NCBI RefSeq assembly: GCF_900113015.1
Contig: NZ_FONV01000008.1
Coordinates: 372,001-436,000 of the forward strand
Reading direction: 5' to 3'
Length of the DNA stretch: 64,000 nucleotides
From: Actinoplanes philippinensis
Lineage (GTDB): Bacteria; Actinomycetota; Actinomycetes; Mycobacteriales; Micromonosporaceae
Part shown: piece by piece, positions 42,884 through 51,649 of the stretch
How positions within the stretch are numbered: position 1 is the first letter of the stretch
How the letters are laid out: every line of letters starts with the position of its first letter
Position numbers and translations under genes: made by a program
The notes under the pieces: generated by a model
What the model was told of the DNA's origin: nothing
Database searches by the model: none
What the model saw: only the letters and a program-made list of their open reading frames with translations

Positions 42884-44698
42884 ATGGCGACGGAGCAGAC
42901 GGTCTCGGACGTGGTGGTGCAACGGCTCACGGCCTGGGGTGTGCCACGGGTCTTCGGCTACTCCGGCGACGGCATCGACGGGGTTCTCGGCGCGTTGCGG
43001 CGGGCCGGGAAGCCGGAGTTCGTGCAGGCCCGCCACGAGGAGGCGGCCGCGTTCATGGCCGTCGGGCACGCCAAGTACACCGGTGGCGTGGGTGTCTGCC
43101 TGTCCACTCAGGGCCCCGGCGCCGTGCACCTGCTCAACGGCCTCTACGACGCGCGGCTCGACTCCCAGCCGGTCGTCGCGATCGTCGGGCAGCAGATGAC
43201 CACGGTTCTCGGCAGCGCCTACCAGCAGGAGATCGACCTGGTCCGGCTCTTCGGTGACGTGTGTGCCCAGTTCGTGCAGGCCGCGCACACCGCCGAGCAG
43301 GTGCCGATGCTGCTCGACCGGGCGTTCCGTACCGCGCTGGCCACCCGCAGTCCGACCTGCGTGATCCTGCCGCACGACGTGCAGCAGGCGCCGGCGCCCG
43401 ACCCGGAGGCCCAGGAGCACGGCGTGCTGGTGACCAGCCCCGGCCTGCGGCCCGCCCGCGTCGTGCCCCGCGACGAGGATCTGCAGGAGGCCGCGGCCGT
43501 GCTCGCCGCCGGCGAACGGGTGGCGATCATGGTGGGGCAGGGCGCGTACCGGGCCGCGGCGGAGATCGGCGAACTGGCCGACCGGCTCGGGGCGGGCATC
43601 ACCGCGTCGCTGCTCGGCAAGCCGGTCCTCGACGAGAGCCTGCCCCGGCACACCGGCGTGATGGGGCACCTCGGCACCACCGCCAGCGACCAGCTGATGC
43701 GGCACTGCGACACGCTGCTGCTGATCGGCACCAACGACCCGTGGACCGAGTTCTACCCGAAGCCGGGCCAGGCGCGCGCCGTGCAGATCGACATCGACGG
43801 GCGGCGGCTCGGCATCCGTTACCCGGTCGAGGTGCCGCTGCTCGGGGACGCCGCGGAGACGGTACGCGCCCTGCTCGCCCTGCTGCCCGCCCGGGAACCC
43901 GGCGCCTGGGCCGGCCGGGTCGAGGAGTGGACCCGCCGCTGGCACATGATCGGCGCGTCCCGGGCCGCCGCCGTCGCCGAGCCGGTCAACCCGCAGCACG
44001 TGGTCCGGTCGCTGTCCGGGCGGCTGCCCGCCGACGCGCAGGTCGCCGTCGACGTCGGATCCGTCGTCTACTGGTACGCCCGGCACCTGTGCCTGCCCCG
44101 CGGCGTCCCGGCCCACCTGTCCAGCACGCTCGCGTCGATGGGGTGCGGGATCCCGTACGGCCTGGCCGCCAAGCTCGCCGAACCCGGCCGGCCGGTGGTC
44201 GTGCTCTCCGGTGACGGGGCGATGCAGATGAGCGGGATCGCCGAGCTCGTCACCGTCGCCGACCGGTGGCGGGACTGGGCCGATCCCCGGTTCGTGGTGT
44301 GCGTGCTCGACAACGGCGACCTGGCCGAGGTGAGCTGGGAGCAGCGGGAGACCGAGGGCGAGCCCCGGTTCCCCGGCTCGCAGCGGCTGCCCGGAGTTCC
44401 GTACGCGCGGTGGGCCGACCTTCTCGGTCTTCGCGGCGTGCGTGTCACCGGTCCGGACGAGATGGCCGCGGCGTGGGAGGACGCCCTCGGCGCCGACCGT
44501 CCCGTCGTCATCGAGGCCGTCACCGACCCGGCCGTGCCACTGCTTCCGCCGGGCCGGCCGTACGAGCAGGTGAAAGCGATGTATCAGGGCCTGGCCGCGG
44601 AGTCCGGGCCGATCGCCCGCCGCGCCGAGGCGCATCTGCGCCGGGAGCGGGCCGACGAGGGCTTCGACGACCCGGCCCTCACCGGCGCCGGACAGTGA
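42884..44698 (+). CDS. Thiamine-diphosphate enzyme, pyruvate oxidase / acetolactate synthase-like
   Basis: This 604-residue ThDP-dependent enzyme has the usual three domains. The N-terminal domain contains the cofactor Glu in QARHEEAAAFMAVGHAKYTG. A central nucleotide-binding-like domain follows (VAIMVGQGAYRAAAEIGEL). The C-terminal domain has the ThDP/Mg motif GDGAMQMSGIAEL through DNGDLAEVSWEQR. It is closest in appearance to PoxB-type pyruvate:quinone oxidases and related decarboxylases, so pyruvate to acetate plus CO2 is a reasonable guess. No anabolic acetolactate synthase small subunit is nearby. A strong terminator follows. Confidence 0.82.
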   Translation: MATEQTVSDVVVQRLTAWGVPRVFGYSGDGIDGVLGALRRAGKPEFVQARHEEAAAFMAVGHAKYTGGVGVCLSTQGPGAVHLLNGLYDARLDSQPVVAIVGQQMTTVLGSAYQQEIDLVRLFGDVCAQFVQAAHTAEQVPMLLDRAFRTALATRSPTCVILPHDVQQAPAPDPEAQEHGVLVTSPGLRPARVVPRDEDLQEAAAVLAAGERVAIMVGQGAYRAAAEIGELADRLGAGITASLLGKPVLDESLPRHTGVMGHLGTTASDQLMRHCDTLLLIGTNDPWTEFYPKPGQARAVQIDIDGRRLGIRYPVEVPLLGDAAETVRALLALLPAREPGAWAGRVEEWTRRWHMIGASRAAAVAEPVNPQHVVRSLSGRLPADAQVAVDVGSVVYWYARHLCLPRGVPAHLSSTLASMGCGIPYGLAAKLAEPGRPVVVLSGDGAMQMSGIAELVTVADRWRDWADPRFVVCVLDNGDLAEVSWEQRETEGEPRFPGSQRLPGVPYARWADLLGLRGVRVTGPDEMAAAWEDALGADRPVVIEAVTDPAVPLLPPGRPYEQVKAMYQGLAAESGPIARRAEAHLRRERADEGFDDPALTGAGQ

Positions 44699-44700
44699 GA

Positions 44701-44724
44701 CGCCCCCGGCGTCGGCCGGGGGCG
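44701..44724. terminator. Bidirectional hairpin terminator
   Basis: A perfect 9-bp stem, CGCCCCCGG (44701-44709) with CCGGGGGCG (44716-44724), has a 6-nt loop. It lies between the ThDP enzyme gene (+) and the membrane protein gene (-). Confidence 0.8.
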
Positions 44725-44732
44725 CCGCCCGG

Positions 44733-45341
44733 TCAGCCGACCGGGACGTTGCGGAGCTGGTGCTCGATCAGGCGGTTCGCGAAGATGACGACCTCCGCGT
44801 CGCGGCCCGCCGGGCTGAAGTCCCGGCCGGGCTGCCACTCGGCGACCCAGCGCTCCGACCGCTCCACCATCTTCAGCAGGTCGGTGACCGCGCCCGGGTG
44901 CCGCCGGCACAGGTCGACGGCGATCCGCAGCCGGCGCTCCGGGACGCCGCGCAGGAACTCCGGCATGCCGGCCCTCCAGGCGAGCGGGTGGACCAGGTAG
45001 CCGGCCGGCAGGTTGCCGGGGCCGCCCATCGGCGCCAGGATCCGCAGTGGATCGACGCGCAGCGGCGGCGCGGTGACCCCCATCCAGGCGAGACCGGCGA
45101 GGGCCAGCACGATCACCGCGAAGATCGCGGCGAGCGGGTTGCCGGTGCCCATCGCCAGGACGATCCCGAAACCGACCAGCACCAGGCCGCCGCCGATGAT
45201 CGTCCCGCTGTTGCCGGTCCGGTCGCAGGCCTCCCGCTCGGCTTCGTCGATGTACTTCCGGATCACGTTCTCGAGTAGAGGGTTCGACGGCTTCCAGCGG
45301 TCTGCCCGTACCAGAAGGACGTTCGGTGGTGATGAGGTCAT
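44733..45341 (-). CDS. Membrane protein of unknown function
   Basis: This 202-residue protein has an N-terminal soluble part (PSNPLLENVIRKYIDEAERE), two adjacent membrane helices (GTIIGGGLVLVGFGIVLAMG and LAAIFAVIVLALAGLAWMGV) and a C-terminal soluble part with Trp- and Arg-rich stretches (RWVAEWQPGRDF). ATG 45341 starts a plausible N-terminus. No family is recognised. It stands alone between two terminators. Confidence 0.65.
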   Translation of the reverse strand: MTSSPPNVLLVRADRWKPSNPLLENVIRKYIDEAEREACDRTGNSGTIIGGGLVLVGFGIVLAMGTGNPLAAIFAVIVLALAGLAWMGVTAPPLRVDPLRILAPMGGPGNLPAGYLVHPLAWRAGMPEFLRGVPERRLRIAVDLCRRHPGAVTDLLKMVERSERWVAEWQPGRDFSPAGRDAEVVIFANRLIEHQLRNVPVG

Positions 45342-45390
45342 GGGGATTCGAGTCCTTCCCGCTCTTCCGTGTGCGGTTTCGCAGACCACG

Positions 45391-45416
45391 AGGCCCGGCC
45401 GTCCGTGGCCGGGCCT
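45391..45416. terminator. Hairpin terminator after the PadR/HAAS pair
   Basis: A perfect 10-bp stem, AGGCCCGGCC (45391-45400) with GGCCGGGCCT (45407-45416), has a 6-nt loop, downstream of the HAAS membrane protein gene on the minus strand. Confidence 0.75.
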
Positions 45417-45481
45417 TCTCCGGTGGTGCCGCGAGAATCGGCACCCCGGCGCGGGACTTTAGGGTTGTCGCCCCACCCGGG

Positions 45482-46453
45482 TCAGACCAGCGGCTCGCTG
45501 CCGGGAACCGCCGTCGGCAGGCCCCGGCGGGACCGCTCGGCACGGACCGCCACCTCGGCGATGTCGTAGAGCGCACCGGCCACCGCGATGACGATGACGA
45601 TGCCGGTCAGCCAGCGCAGCGGGTCGGCGCCGTCCCAGCTCAGGGTGGCCAGCCAGGCCGGGTTGAAGAACCGCTCGGTCGCGGCCAGCCAGACGATCGG
45701 CCCGGCCGACAGGACGGCCAGGGCGGCGTTGACCACGGTCACCGTCCGCGACCAGGCGCCGCGCCGCGACAGCCAGACCGCATAGAGAGCCTCGAAGATC
45801 AGGACCGCGATGAGGTACGGCCACCAGAACGACCAGTTCGCCGGATCCAGCACGGGCTCGGAGGTGAACGTGAACTGCTGCAGGACCAGGGCGGCGATCA
45901 GCAGCACCGGCCAGATGATCATCGACCACAGCTGGGCCGGCGTCAGGAAACCCGGCTCGTAACGGGGCAGGTCGTCCAGCGTCCACGGCCGGCGCGGCAG
46001 CCCCGCCCGGGTCACTCCGCCCCGCTCCAGCAGGGCGAACGTCAGCGTCGACCAGAACGCCATGTGCGCGCCGACGGTCAGGATCGTGGTGACGGCCGAG
46101 CCGACCACCTCGCCGAACGTGGCGTCGCCCAGCGCCCGCACCACCACCGTGAGCAGCACCACGATCGGCAGCACGACGGAGAGCAGCATGGTGATCAGCC
46201 GTTTCCACGCCGGGTAGACGGCCGGGCCGATCAGGTATCGGGGCCGGTCGGCGTAACCGTCGGCCAGCCGGTCGGGGTCGCCGAGCTCGGTCAGCGTCTG
46301 CTCGACGGCGGTGTCGTGGGCGGCCCCGGCGCCGACCCGGGCGTCGACCGCGTCGTCGATGGAGGTGCGCAGCTCGCGCTCGATGTCGGATCGCTGCTGC
46401 TCGGGAACCCGGCGCAGCACGGTGAAGACGTAGCGGTCGATGAGGGTGGTCAC
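45482..46453 (-). CDS. HAAS-domain membrane protein, PadR-associated
   Basis: This 323-residue protein begins with the HAAS signalling-type domain (about residues 1-60; IDRYVFTVLRRVPEQQRSDI, then ELRTSIDDAVDARV) that is typically encoded next to PadR regulators. About six membrane helices follow. GTG 46453 overlaps the PadR stop by 4 nt (GTGA), giving a coupled PadR-HAAS operon. Such membrane proteins are thought to take part in envelope or stress signalling; the ligand and output are unknown. Confidence 0.78.
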   Translation of the reverse strand: MTTLIDRYVFTVLRRVPEQQRSDIERELRTSIDDAVDARVGAGAAHDTAVEQTLTELGDPDRLADGYADRPRYLIGPAVYPAWKRLITMLLSVVLPIVVLLTVVVRALGDATFGEVVGSAVTTILTVGAHMAFWSTLTFALLERGGVTRAGLPRRPWTLDDLPRYEPGFLTPAQLWSMIIWPVLLIAALVLQQFTFTSEPVLDPANWSFWWPYLIAVLIFEALYAVWLSRRGAWSRTVTVVNAALAVLSAGPIVWLAATERFFNPAWLATLSWDGADPLRWLTGIVIVIAVAGALYDIAEVAVRAERSRRGLPTAVPGSEPLV

Positions 46454-46809
46454 AGGTCGCTCCCTGATTCGGTGCCGGCGGGGGTGTCCAGGTCGCCGAT
46501 CGCTCGGTCCAGCCGCGCCCACTCGCCGCGCAGCGCCGCCGCGATGGCGTCGCCCTGCTCGGTGGTGCGGTAGAACTTCCGCGGCCGTGCCTCGTCGGTG
46601 TTCCACTCACTGGTCAGCAGGCCCTGGGCCTCCAGGCGCCGCAGCAGGGGGTAGAGCGTGTTGGCCTCCACCTCGAAGCCGGCCGCGCTCAACGTCTCGA
46701 GCAGCGAGTACCCATACCCCGGCTCCCGGAGCACGGTGAGGCTCGCGACGACGACCGTGCCACGGCGCAGCTCCTGCAGATGCCCGGTGAGCGTCGCATC
46801 CATTGTCAT
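46450..46809 (-). CDS. PadR-family transcriptional regulator
   Basis: This 119-residue winged-helix repressor has the PadR signature from LRRGTVVVASLTVLREPGYGY through EVEANTLYPLLRRLEAQGLL to the typical wing (KFYRTTEQG) and a short C-terminal helix. ATG 46809 is fixed by TATGGT 7 nt upstream (minus strand, 46822-46817), so the mRNA is probably leaderless. It is coupled to the HAAS membrane gene and likely represses its own operon through the palindrome just upstream. Confidence 0.85.
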   Translation of the reverse strand: MTMDATLTGHLQELRRGTVVVASLTVLREPGYGYSLLETLSAAGFEVEANTLYPLLRRLEAQGLLTSEWNTDEARPRKFYRTTEQGDAIAAALRGEWARLDRAIGDLDTPAGTESGSDL

Positions 46810-46816
46810 GTCACTC

Positions 46817-46836
46817 ACCATACTGTGTCTCACACA
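46817..46836 (-). promoter_or_regulatory. -10 element and candidate PadR operator
   Basis: On the minus strand TATGGT (46822-46817) ends 7 nt before the PadR ATG. Immediately upstream lies the inverted repeat TGTGT-CTC-ACACA (46824-46836). A repressor bound there would block RNA polymerase. The binding protein is inferred from position. Confidence 0.5.
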
Positions 46837-47069
46837 CCATCGCAAGCCGCACAGTGTTGTGGGTCCGGTGGTGGACCGCCGCACCCGTGAGGCGCCTTGC
46901 GGTCCGGGCGTTCCGCACCGGTCGCGGGGCGCCCGCGGGACGGGATCGGTGCGGGTGGGGGAGGGTCTGTGCCGTACCGAAAATGGGCTGTGGTGTGCCT
47001 CGGGGTCGAGGAAGTTTCACTAGTAGGCTCGGGGCCGTTGTGATACCGGGGTTGGGCAGAGGGACGGAT

Positions 47070-47534
47070 ATGAGTGACGAGGCCGAGTTCCACGCGGACC
47101 GGACGCAGGAGTTCTACCTGCCGGCCGTGGTCCCGGCCGTGCCGCCGCAGCACGGTGGCGCCGAGGTGATCGAGGTCGCGGCGTTCCGGGGGGAGACCAA
47201 GTTCGAGCGGGAGGTGATCGAGAAGATCGCCTCGGCGGCGGCTCGGTCGGTGCCCGGCGTCGTGGAGCTCGGTGGCGATGTGGCCCGGTTCTTCAACTCG
47301 GTGCTCGACAAGATCGGCCTGGACAAGGTCGGCGACTCCACCCGCGGCGTGTGGGCCAAGGTGGACGGCACCGACGTGGAGATCACGGTGATCCTGGTGA
47401 TCTCGGCGGGCGAGGTCGTCGCGGACGTCACCGCGGCGGTGCGCACGGTGGTGATCGAGGCGGTCGAGCGGTATGGGCTGCACGTCAGCGAGTGCACGGT
47501 CAAGGTCGACGACATCCGCTTGCCGGAGCACTGA
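47070..47534 (+). CDS. Asp23/Gls24-family protein
   Basis: This 154-residue protein belongs to the Asp23/Gls24 family (DUF322), small envelope-stress-associated proteins found in many Gram-positive bacteria. The family core is FEREVIEKIASAAARSVPGV followed by VWAKVDGTDVEITVILVIS and a helical end (VVIEAVERYGLHVSECTVKV). The first 35 residues are acidic and disordered. ATG 47070 has a GAGGGA ribosome site. There are no membrane helices, so it probably binds other membrane-associated partners. Confidence 0.83.
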   Translation: MSDEAEFHADRTQEFYLPAVVPAVPPQHGGAEVIEVAAFRGETKFEREVIEKIASAAARSVPGVVELGGDVARFFNSVLDKIGLDKVGDSTRGVWAKVDGTDVEITVILVISAGEVVADVTAAVRTVVIEAVERYGLHVSECTVKVDDIRLPEH

Positions 47535-47582
47535 CAGTCCCGATCGTTTCCCGGGCGCGAGGCCGGTCGCGAGGCCGGGGCC

Positions 47583-47636
47583 GGGGCCGGGGCCGGGTGC
47601 GGGGCCGGGGCCGGGTGCGGGGCCGGGGCCGGGTGC
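47583..47636 (+). repeat. G-rich 18-bp tandem repeat x3
   Basis: Three perfect copies of GGGGCCGGGGCCGGGTGC (47583-47600, 47601-47618, 47619-47636) follow related GGCCGGGG sequence. The many G runs on the plus strand could form G-quadruplexes or stable GC structures. It lies between the Asp23 and PilZ genes and may attenuate transcription. Confidence 0.8.
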
Positions 47637-47735
47637 GGGAAGCGGTTGGTGTCCCGGCATTTCGGATATTCCGGGAAACGCCGTTCGTGGGCCGGTAACG
47701 TGCGGTTCGTCGACGGCGTTTCACCGGGGGGAATG

Positions 47736-48326
47736 ATGATCACCGTGCCGGCGGGGAGCAGTCTGACGCTGCGCTGCCCTGGTACGCAGCCGATCGTCCT
47801 GGTCTCCCTCGCCGAGGTGGCCGCGCCGTTCCTGGCCGACCTGCCGCCGATCCCGGTCCTCAGCCTCGACGGTCCCGGAGTCCGCCGCATCGGCATCCTG
47901 GAGCTGGTCACCTCCTCCGGCGTGACCTGGGTCGAGACCGAGCTCCGCAACGACCAGCTCACCGTGATCGGCGACGCCCCCACCGATGTCGTCCAGCGCC
48001 GCGCGTCGACCCGGCGCCCCGGCACCTACCCCGCCGTGGGCACCGCCCAGATCGAGAACCTCGACGGCCGCCACCTGATCCCGGTCACCGGCCGTGTCGA
48101 GGACATCTCCACCTCGGGCCTGCTGCTGCGCGCCACCACGGAGGACAATCTGCCGTCCCTGCCGTACGGCATAGAGCGAACCCTCCTGCACGTGACCATG
48201 CCGTGGGGCGAGCTGACCGCCGCGGTGACCACCGTCGACCAGCGGGCCGACCTGCTGCGCGGCACCTTCGAGTGGATAGACCCGAACGCCTCGGACGAGC
48301 TGCACCGCTTCTGCGGCACCCGCTGA
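47736..48326 (+). CDS. PilZ-domain cyclic-di-GMP receptor protein
   Basis: This 196-residue protein has an N-terminal beta-rich domain (residues about 1-85, YcgR-N-like) and a C-terminal PilZ domain. The c-di-GMP signature is visible: QRRASTRRPG supplies the RxxxR arginines and GRVEDISTSGLLL the D-x-S-x-x-G motif. It would bind c-di-GMP made by enzymes such as the GGDEF-EAL protein at 28.6 kb. A GGGGG ribosome site precedes tandem ATGs at 47733 and 47736; the second gives better spacing. Confidence 0.82.
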   Translation: MITVPAGSSLTLRCPGTQPIVLVSLAEVAAPFLADLPPIPVLSLDGPGVRRIGILELVTSSGVTWVETELRNDQLTVIGDAPTDVVQRRASTRRPGTYPAVGTAQIENLDGRHLIPVTGRVEDISTSGLLLRATTEDNLPSLPYGIERTLLHVTMPWGELTAAVTTVDQRADLLRGTFEWIDPNASDELHRFCGTR

Positions 48327-48329
48327 CAC

Positions 48330-48911
48330 TCAGCCCGTCCCGGTCGCCCGCCGGATCCAGGCTCCCGGCACACCGATGTCGAAGTGCGCGGCCCGCAGGA
48401 GCGTCAGTTGGGCGGTGCGATCGCGGATGAGGTCGTCGAAGGCGGTTACCACCTCGTCGGCGAACGCCTGCTCGGTCCGGGCGCCGAGCGTCCCCTCCGC
48501 GATCTCGACCTGCCAGCGCGCGGCGCCGGAGAGGCTGATCCGCACCGCGTGGCCGGCGGATCGGCCGGCACACTCCAGCCGGCGCAGCTGCTCGGCGAAC
48601 TCGCGTCGGCCCGGATCGTCATGACGCTGCCGGCTCTGCTCCGCCTCGCTGCGGCTCCGGCCCGACGCGAGCCGGATGACCTCCTCGCGCTGCCGGATCC
48701 AGGCCACCCACGTGACGGTGCCGAGGCCCGACAGCTGGCGGGACAGCCCGCGCTCGTCGTACCACCGATAGGTCCCCGGGCGGAAGCGCAGCGACAGCCG
48801 GTTGTCCCCGGTGACCGTCGCCCGGATGCCGCCGTCCGGGGATGTGGCGGTCACCGTCAGCGCGCGTAGCCGTTCGCCGAGATCGACCTCGCCGTTCCAC
48901 ATGTGATCCAC
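48330..48911 (-). CDS. Hypothetical protein, YbaB-like N-terminus, in a secretion-like cluster
   Basis: This 193-residue soluble protein has an N-terminal segment LTVTATSPDGGIRATVTGDN that resembles the YbaB/EbfC-type domain often encoded next to actinobacterial type VII secretion substrates. A Trp- and Arg-rich middle (TYRWYDERGLSRQLSGLG, TWVAWIRQREEVI) and a helical end follow. ATG 48911 has a GGGAG ribosome site. It is divergent from the NHL gene. No function can be assigned. Confidence 0.6.
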   Translation of the reverse strand: MDHMWNGEVDLGERLRALTVTATSPDGGIRATVTGDNRLSLRFRPGTYRWYDERGLSRQLSGLGTVTWVAWIRQREEVIRLASGRSRSEAEQSRQRHDDPGRREFAEQLRRLECAGRSAGHAVRISLSGAARWQVEIAEGTLGARTEQAFADEVVTAFDDLIRDRTAQLTLLRAAHFDIGVPGAWIRRATGTG

Positions 48912-48989
48912 GTTCTCCCAGCTTGATCAACACTTTTCATCGATTCAGGTGAACCTACCGGCGGGTTCCAGTGGTACACCTCGAATGTG

Positions 48990-50102
48990 ATGAGGAAACG
49001 TGCCGCCGCCTTGGCGACTCTGGCGGCCCTGGCGCTCGGGGCGCCGGGTCCGGCGTTCGCGCAACCCGGCGGCGCCGCGCCGACGCTGGTGGCCGGTGCG
49101 GGGCGTGCCGCGTTCAGCGGAGACGGCGGGCCGGCCACCGAAGCCGCGCTGAACAAGCCGACGGCTGCCGTGGTCGGCGCCGACGGGACCCTGTACGTCG
49201 CCGACATGGTCAATCGCCGGGTCCGCGCGATCGGCCGGGACGGCGTCATCCGTACGGTGGCCGGGAACGGCACGTCCACGGTGCCGAAGCTGCCGCTGAC
49301 GCCCGGCGCGACCGGCATCGGCATCGGCCTGGGATCCCCCAACGCGATCGCTCTCGCCGGTGACGGCACGCTCTTCATCGCCGACAGCACGGTGTCGCGG
49401 GTCTACGCGCTGGCCCCGGATGGCGCCGTCACCGTCCGCGCGGATCCCGGCGTCCTCGGAGGGCCGATCAACACCATCAACGGGCTCGCGGTGACCGGCG
49501 ACGGCGTCCTCTGCCTAACCGACCGGGAGAACAATCGCATCGTCGAGCTTCCGCCCGGCGCCGGCAGCCGGCCGGTCTCCACACCCGTCGGCCTCCCCGT
49601 CGGCCTGGCCGCCGACGCTTCCGGCGACGTCTGGATCGTCAGCGCGTCGTCCATGCTGAGCCGCCTGCACGGTGGGAGAGTCGCGACGATCGTCGAGTCG
49701 GCGGGCGCCGGCTGGAGGGCCGACGAGGCTCGGCCGAACGCGTCGCCGTTCGGCGCCATCGCGGTCAGCGCCGGTGCGGACGGCGTCTACCTCGTCGACA
49801 ACGCACGGCGGGCGGTCCGGCGGCTGCACGCCGACGGCACGGTCAGCACGGTGGCGGACCTGCCGGCGGATCCCTTCGGCGCCCGCGATCCGCTCGCCGT
49901 CGCCGCCGGCGCGGCACCGGCCGGCCCGCTCTACCTGGTCGACACCGTCGGCAGCCGGATCTTCTCGACGCCGGTCACGGCTTCCGGCCCGGCCGGCGAC
50001 GAGGAGGCCGCCGGACCGATGTGGCGATGGGCGGCCGGCGGTGCGCTGGCGATCGTGCTCGTGGCTCTCCTCATCTGGATCGTCCGCCGGCGGCGGGCCT
50101 GA
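48990..50102 (+). CDS. Exported NHL-repeat beta-propeller with C-terminal membrane anchor
   Basis: This 370-residue protein has a signal peptide (KRAAALATLAALALGAPGPA then FAQP), a series of NHL/SMP30-like propeller blades (for example GADGTLYVADMVNRRVRAIG, GDGTLFIADSTVSRVYAL, GVLCLTDRENNRIVEL) and a C-terminal membrane helix with a basic tail (LAIVLVALLIWIVRRRRA). It would face outwards as a binding or scaffold domain. ATG 48990 is preferred over GTG 48987. It begins a plus-strand operon of three genes. Confidence 0.8.
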   Translation: MRKRAAALATLAALALGAPGPAFAQPGGAAPTLVAGAGRAAFSGDGGPATEAALNKPTAAVVGADGTLYVADMVNRRVRAIGRDGVIRTVAGNGTSTVPKLPLTPGATGIGIGLGSPNAIALAGDGTLFIADSTVSRVYALAPDGAVTVRADPGVLGGPINTINGLAVTGDGVLCLTDRENNRIVELPPGAGSRPVSTPVGLPVGLAADASGDVWIVSASSMLSRLHGGRVATIVESAGAGWRADEARPNASPFGAIAVSAGADGVYLVDNARRAVRRLHADGTVSTVADLPADPFGARDPLAVAAGAAPAGPLYLVDTVGSRIFSTPVTASGPAGDEEAAGPMWRWAAGGALAIVLVALLIWIVRRRRA

Positions 50103-50126
50103 CTGATCGAACGGGGTGACGACGAC

Positions 50127-50561
50127 ATGGCGGCCGAAGTGACCGGTGGTGATCTGTTCCGCCTGTGGCGGGTGTCGGAGGTGCATCTGCCGCGGGTGGC
50201 CGACGTCTTCTACGACGCCAACCGTCTGCTCGGTGGGTCGCGGGGCGGCGCCGGCACGTTCCGGGCGGGTGCGCCCGCCCATCCCGGTTCGAGTGTCATG
50301 ACCAGCGCGATCGGCGGCGCCTGGGAGGTGATGCGCGCGGAGCTCCAGGCCATGACCGAGCACGTGGGGACCACGGTGCTGGACGCCGCCCAGGGAGTGC
50401 GCAACGCGACCCAGGCCTACCTCGACATGGACATCGCCAACGCCGATCTGCTGCGCGAGCACCTCGCCGATCCGCGGAATCTCGACACGGCGGATCCGGC
50501 CTCCAACCCGCCGCTGGCGGGTTCGGGCGAGGACCCCGGCGCGCCCTACCCGACGGCCTGA
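50127..50561 (+). CDS. Helical protein resembling type VII secretion substrates
   Basis: This 144-residue protein is mostly alpha-helical, with a WXG-like spacing (LFRLWRVSEVHLPRVAD ... GGAWEVMRAELQAMTEHVG) and an acidic, proline-rich C-terminus. Its size and layout fit ESX-type secreted or ESX-associated proteins, but no exact WXG motif is present, so this is tentative. It starts 25 nt after the NHL gene and ends 31 nt before the next gene, indicating one operon. Confidence 0.6.
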   Translation: MAAEVTGGDLFRLWRVSEVHLPRVADVFYDANRLLGGSRGGAGTFRAGAPAHPGSSVMTSAIGGAWEVMRAELQAMTEHVGTTVLDAAQGVRNATQAYLDMDIANADLLREHLADPRNLDTADPASNPPLAGSGEDPGAPYPTA

Positions 50562-50591
50562 GCCGGACACGACCGGCCCGAAGGAGGCGTC

Positions 50592-51649
50592 ATGGCGACA
50601 ACCGATCTGGTCACCCCGGCCGACCTCGCCGGGCAGGCATTCGAGCGGGCGGTACGCGACAGGGCCGGCAAACTGAAGCGGGAGCTGATCCGCCAGACGC
50701 TCGAGGACGCCACGTCGTGGGCGCGGGCGGTGAACGACAAATGGGCGAACGCACACCCCGGTGAGTGGGACGGCATCCCGATCGACACGGCCGAGGTCGA
50801 CCGGTACCGGCAGCAGGTCTCCACCCAGGACTACGAGTGGGTGGTGCCGTCGTTCGAGCGGTTCCTGGCACCCGACCCGGACGCGCTCGACCCGATCATC
50901 GACGCCCTCGCCACGATCGAGGGGTCACTGGACGGCGCCGCCAACGCCAACGGAGCCTGGACCGGGACCTCCCCGGCGCTCGCGCGGATCAACGACGTCC
51001 GCGACGACCTGAAGTTCTGGGACGGGGCGTTCAAGGACAACTTCATCGACAACTTCGTCACCCCGCTGGAGACGGTGATACCCAACCACCGAGAGGTGAT
51101 CAGGTGCACGCGCCAGGCGATCGAGGGCGCGAAGATCATCCACATCCGGATGCGCCGCTCGGTGCTGAACATGCTCGATACCGGCATCAAGGCGACCCAG
51201 CAGCTCAGCAACGGCGCCTGTACCGGCGCCGACGTGATGAAGTGGGCCTCCATCGCGATGTGCGCGGTGGGCACCGCCGTCGGCGGGTTGGTGACCGGTC
51301 CCGCCGCGGTGCTGGCCGGCGCCGTGATCGTCGATGTCAGCGGAACCATCCTGAACGGCCTGGTGCCCCGGACGAGGAGAAGACGAAGCTGGAGCTGGCC
51401 GCGGAGACGGCCACGGGCGTCGCCGCCAACATCCTGAACGCCCAGAGCGTCCTCGGGAACGACACCTACATCGCGGAGGAGGACGTCGCCCGGTCCCTGC
51501 GAAGCCTGCACCGGCTCGTCGTCGAGGGGCGGCAGCCGACGCTCACATCGAACCGGTCGGGCCCGTTCGGGGTCGCCACGCCGGCGCTGGCCGACGCCAC
51601 GCCCGCGCAGGTCACCGGCGGCTATTTCCGGCCGGTCCCCCGGTCCTGA
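50592..51649 (+). pseudogene. Large helical secretion-like protein, frameshifted near 51370
   Basis: ATG 50592 (with GGAGG upstream) opens a 278-codon frame with a helical N-terminal region and a hydrophobic segment (SIAMCAVGTAVGGLVTG then AAVLAGAVIVD). Near 51370, after a CCCC run, the frame turns into an Arg/Ser-rich tail and stops at 51437. The adjacent frame continues sensibly (DEEKTKLELAAETATGVAAN ... TGGYFRPVPRS) to 51649. One extra C in the run would restore a 352-residue protein. Either a sequencing error or a true frameshift is possible. Function is unknown; the context suggests a secreted or surface protein. Confidence 0.6.
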
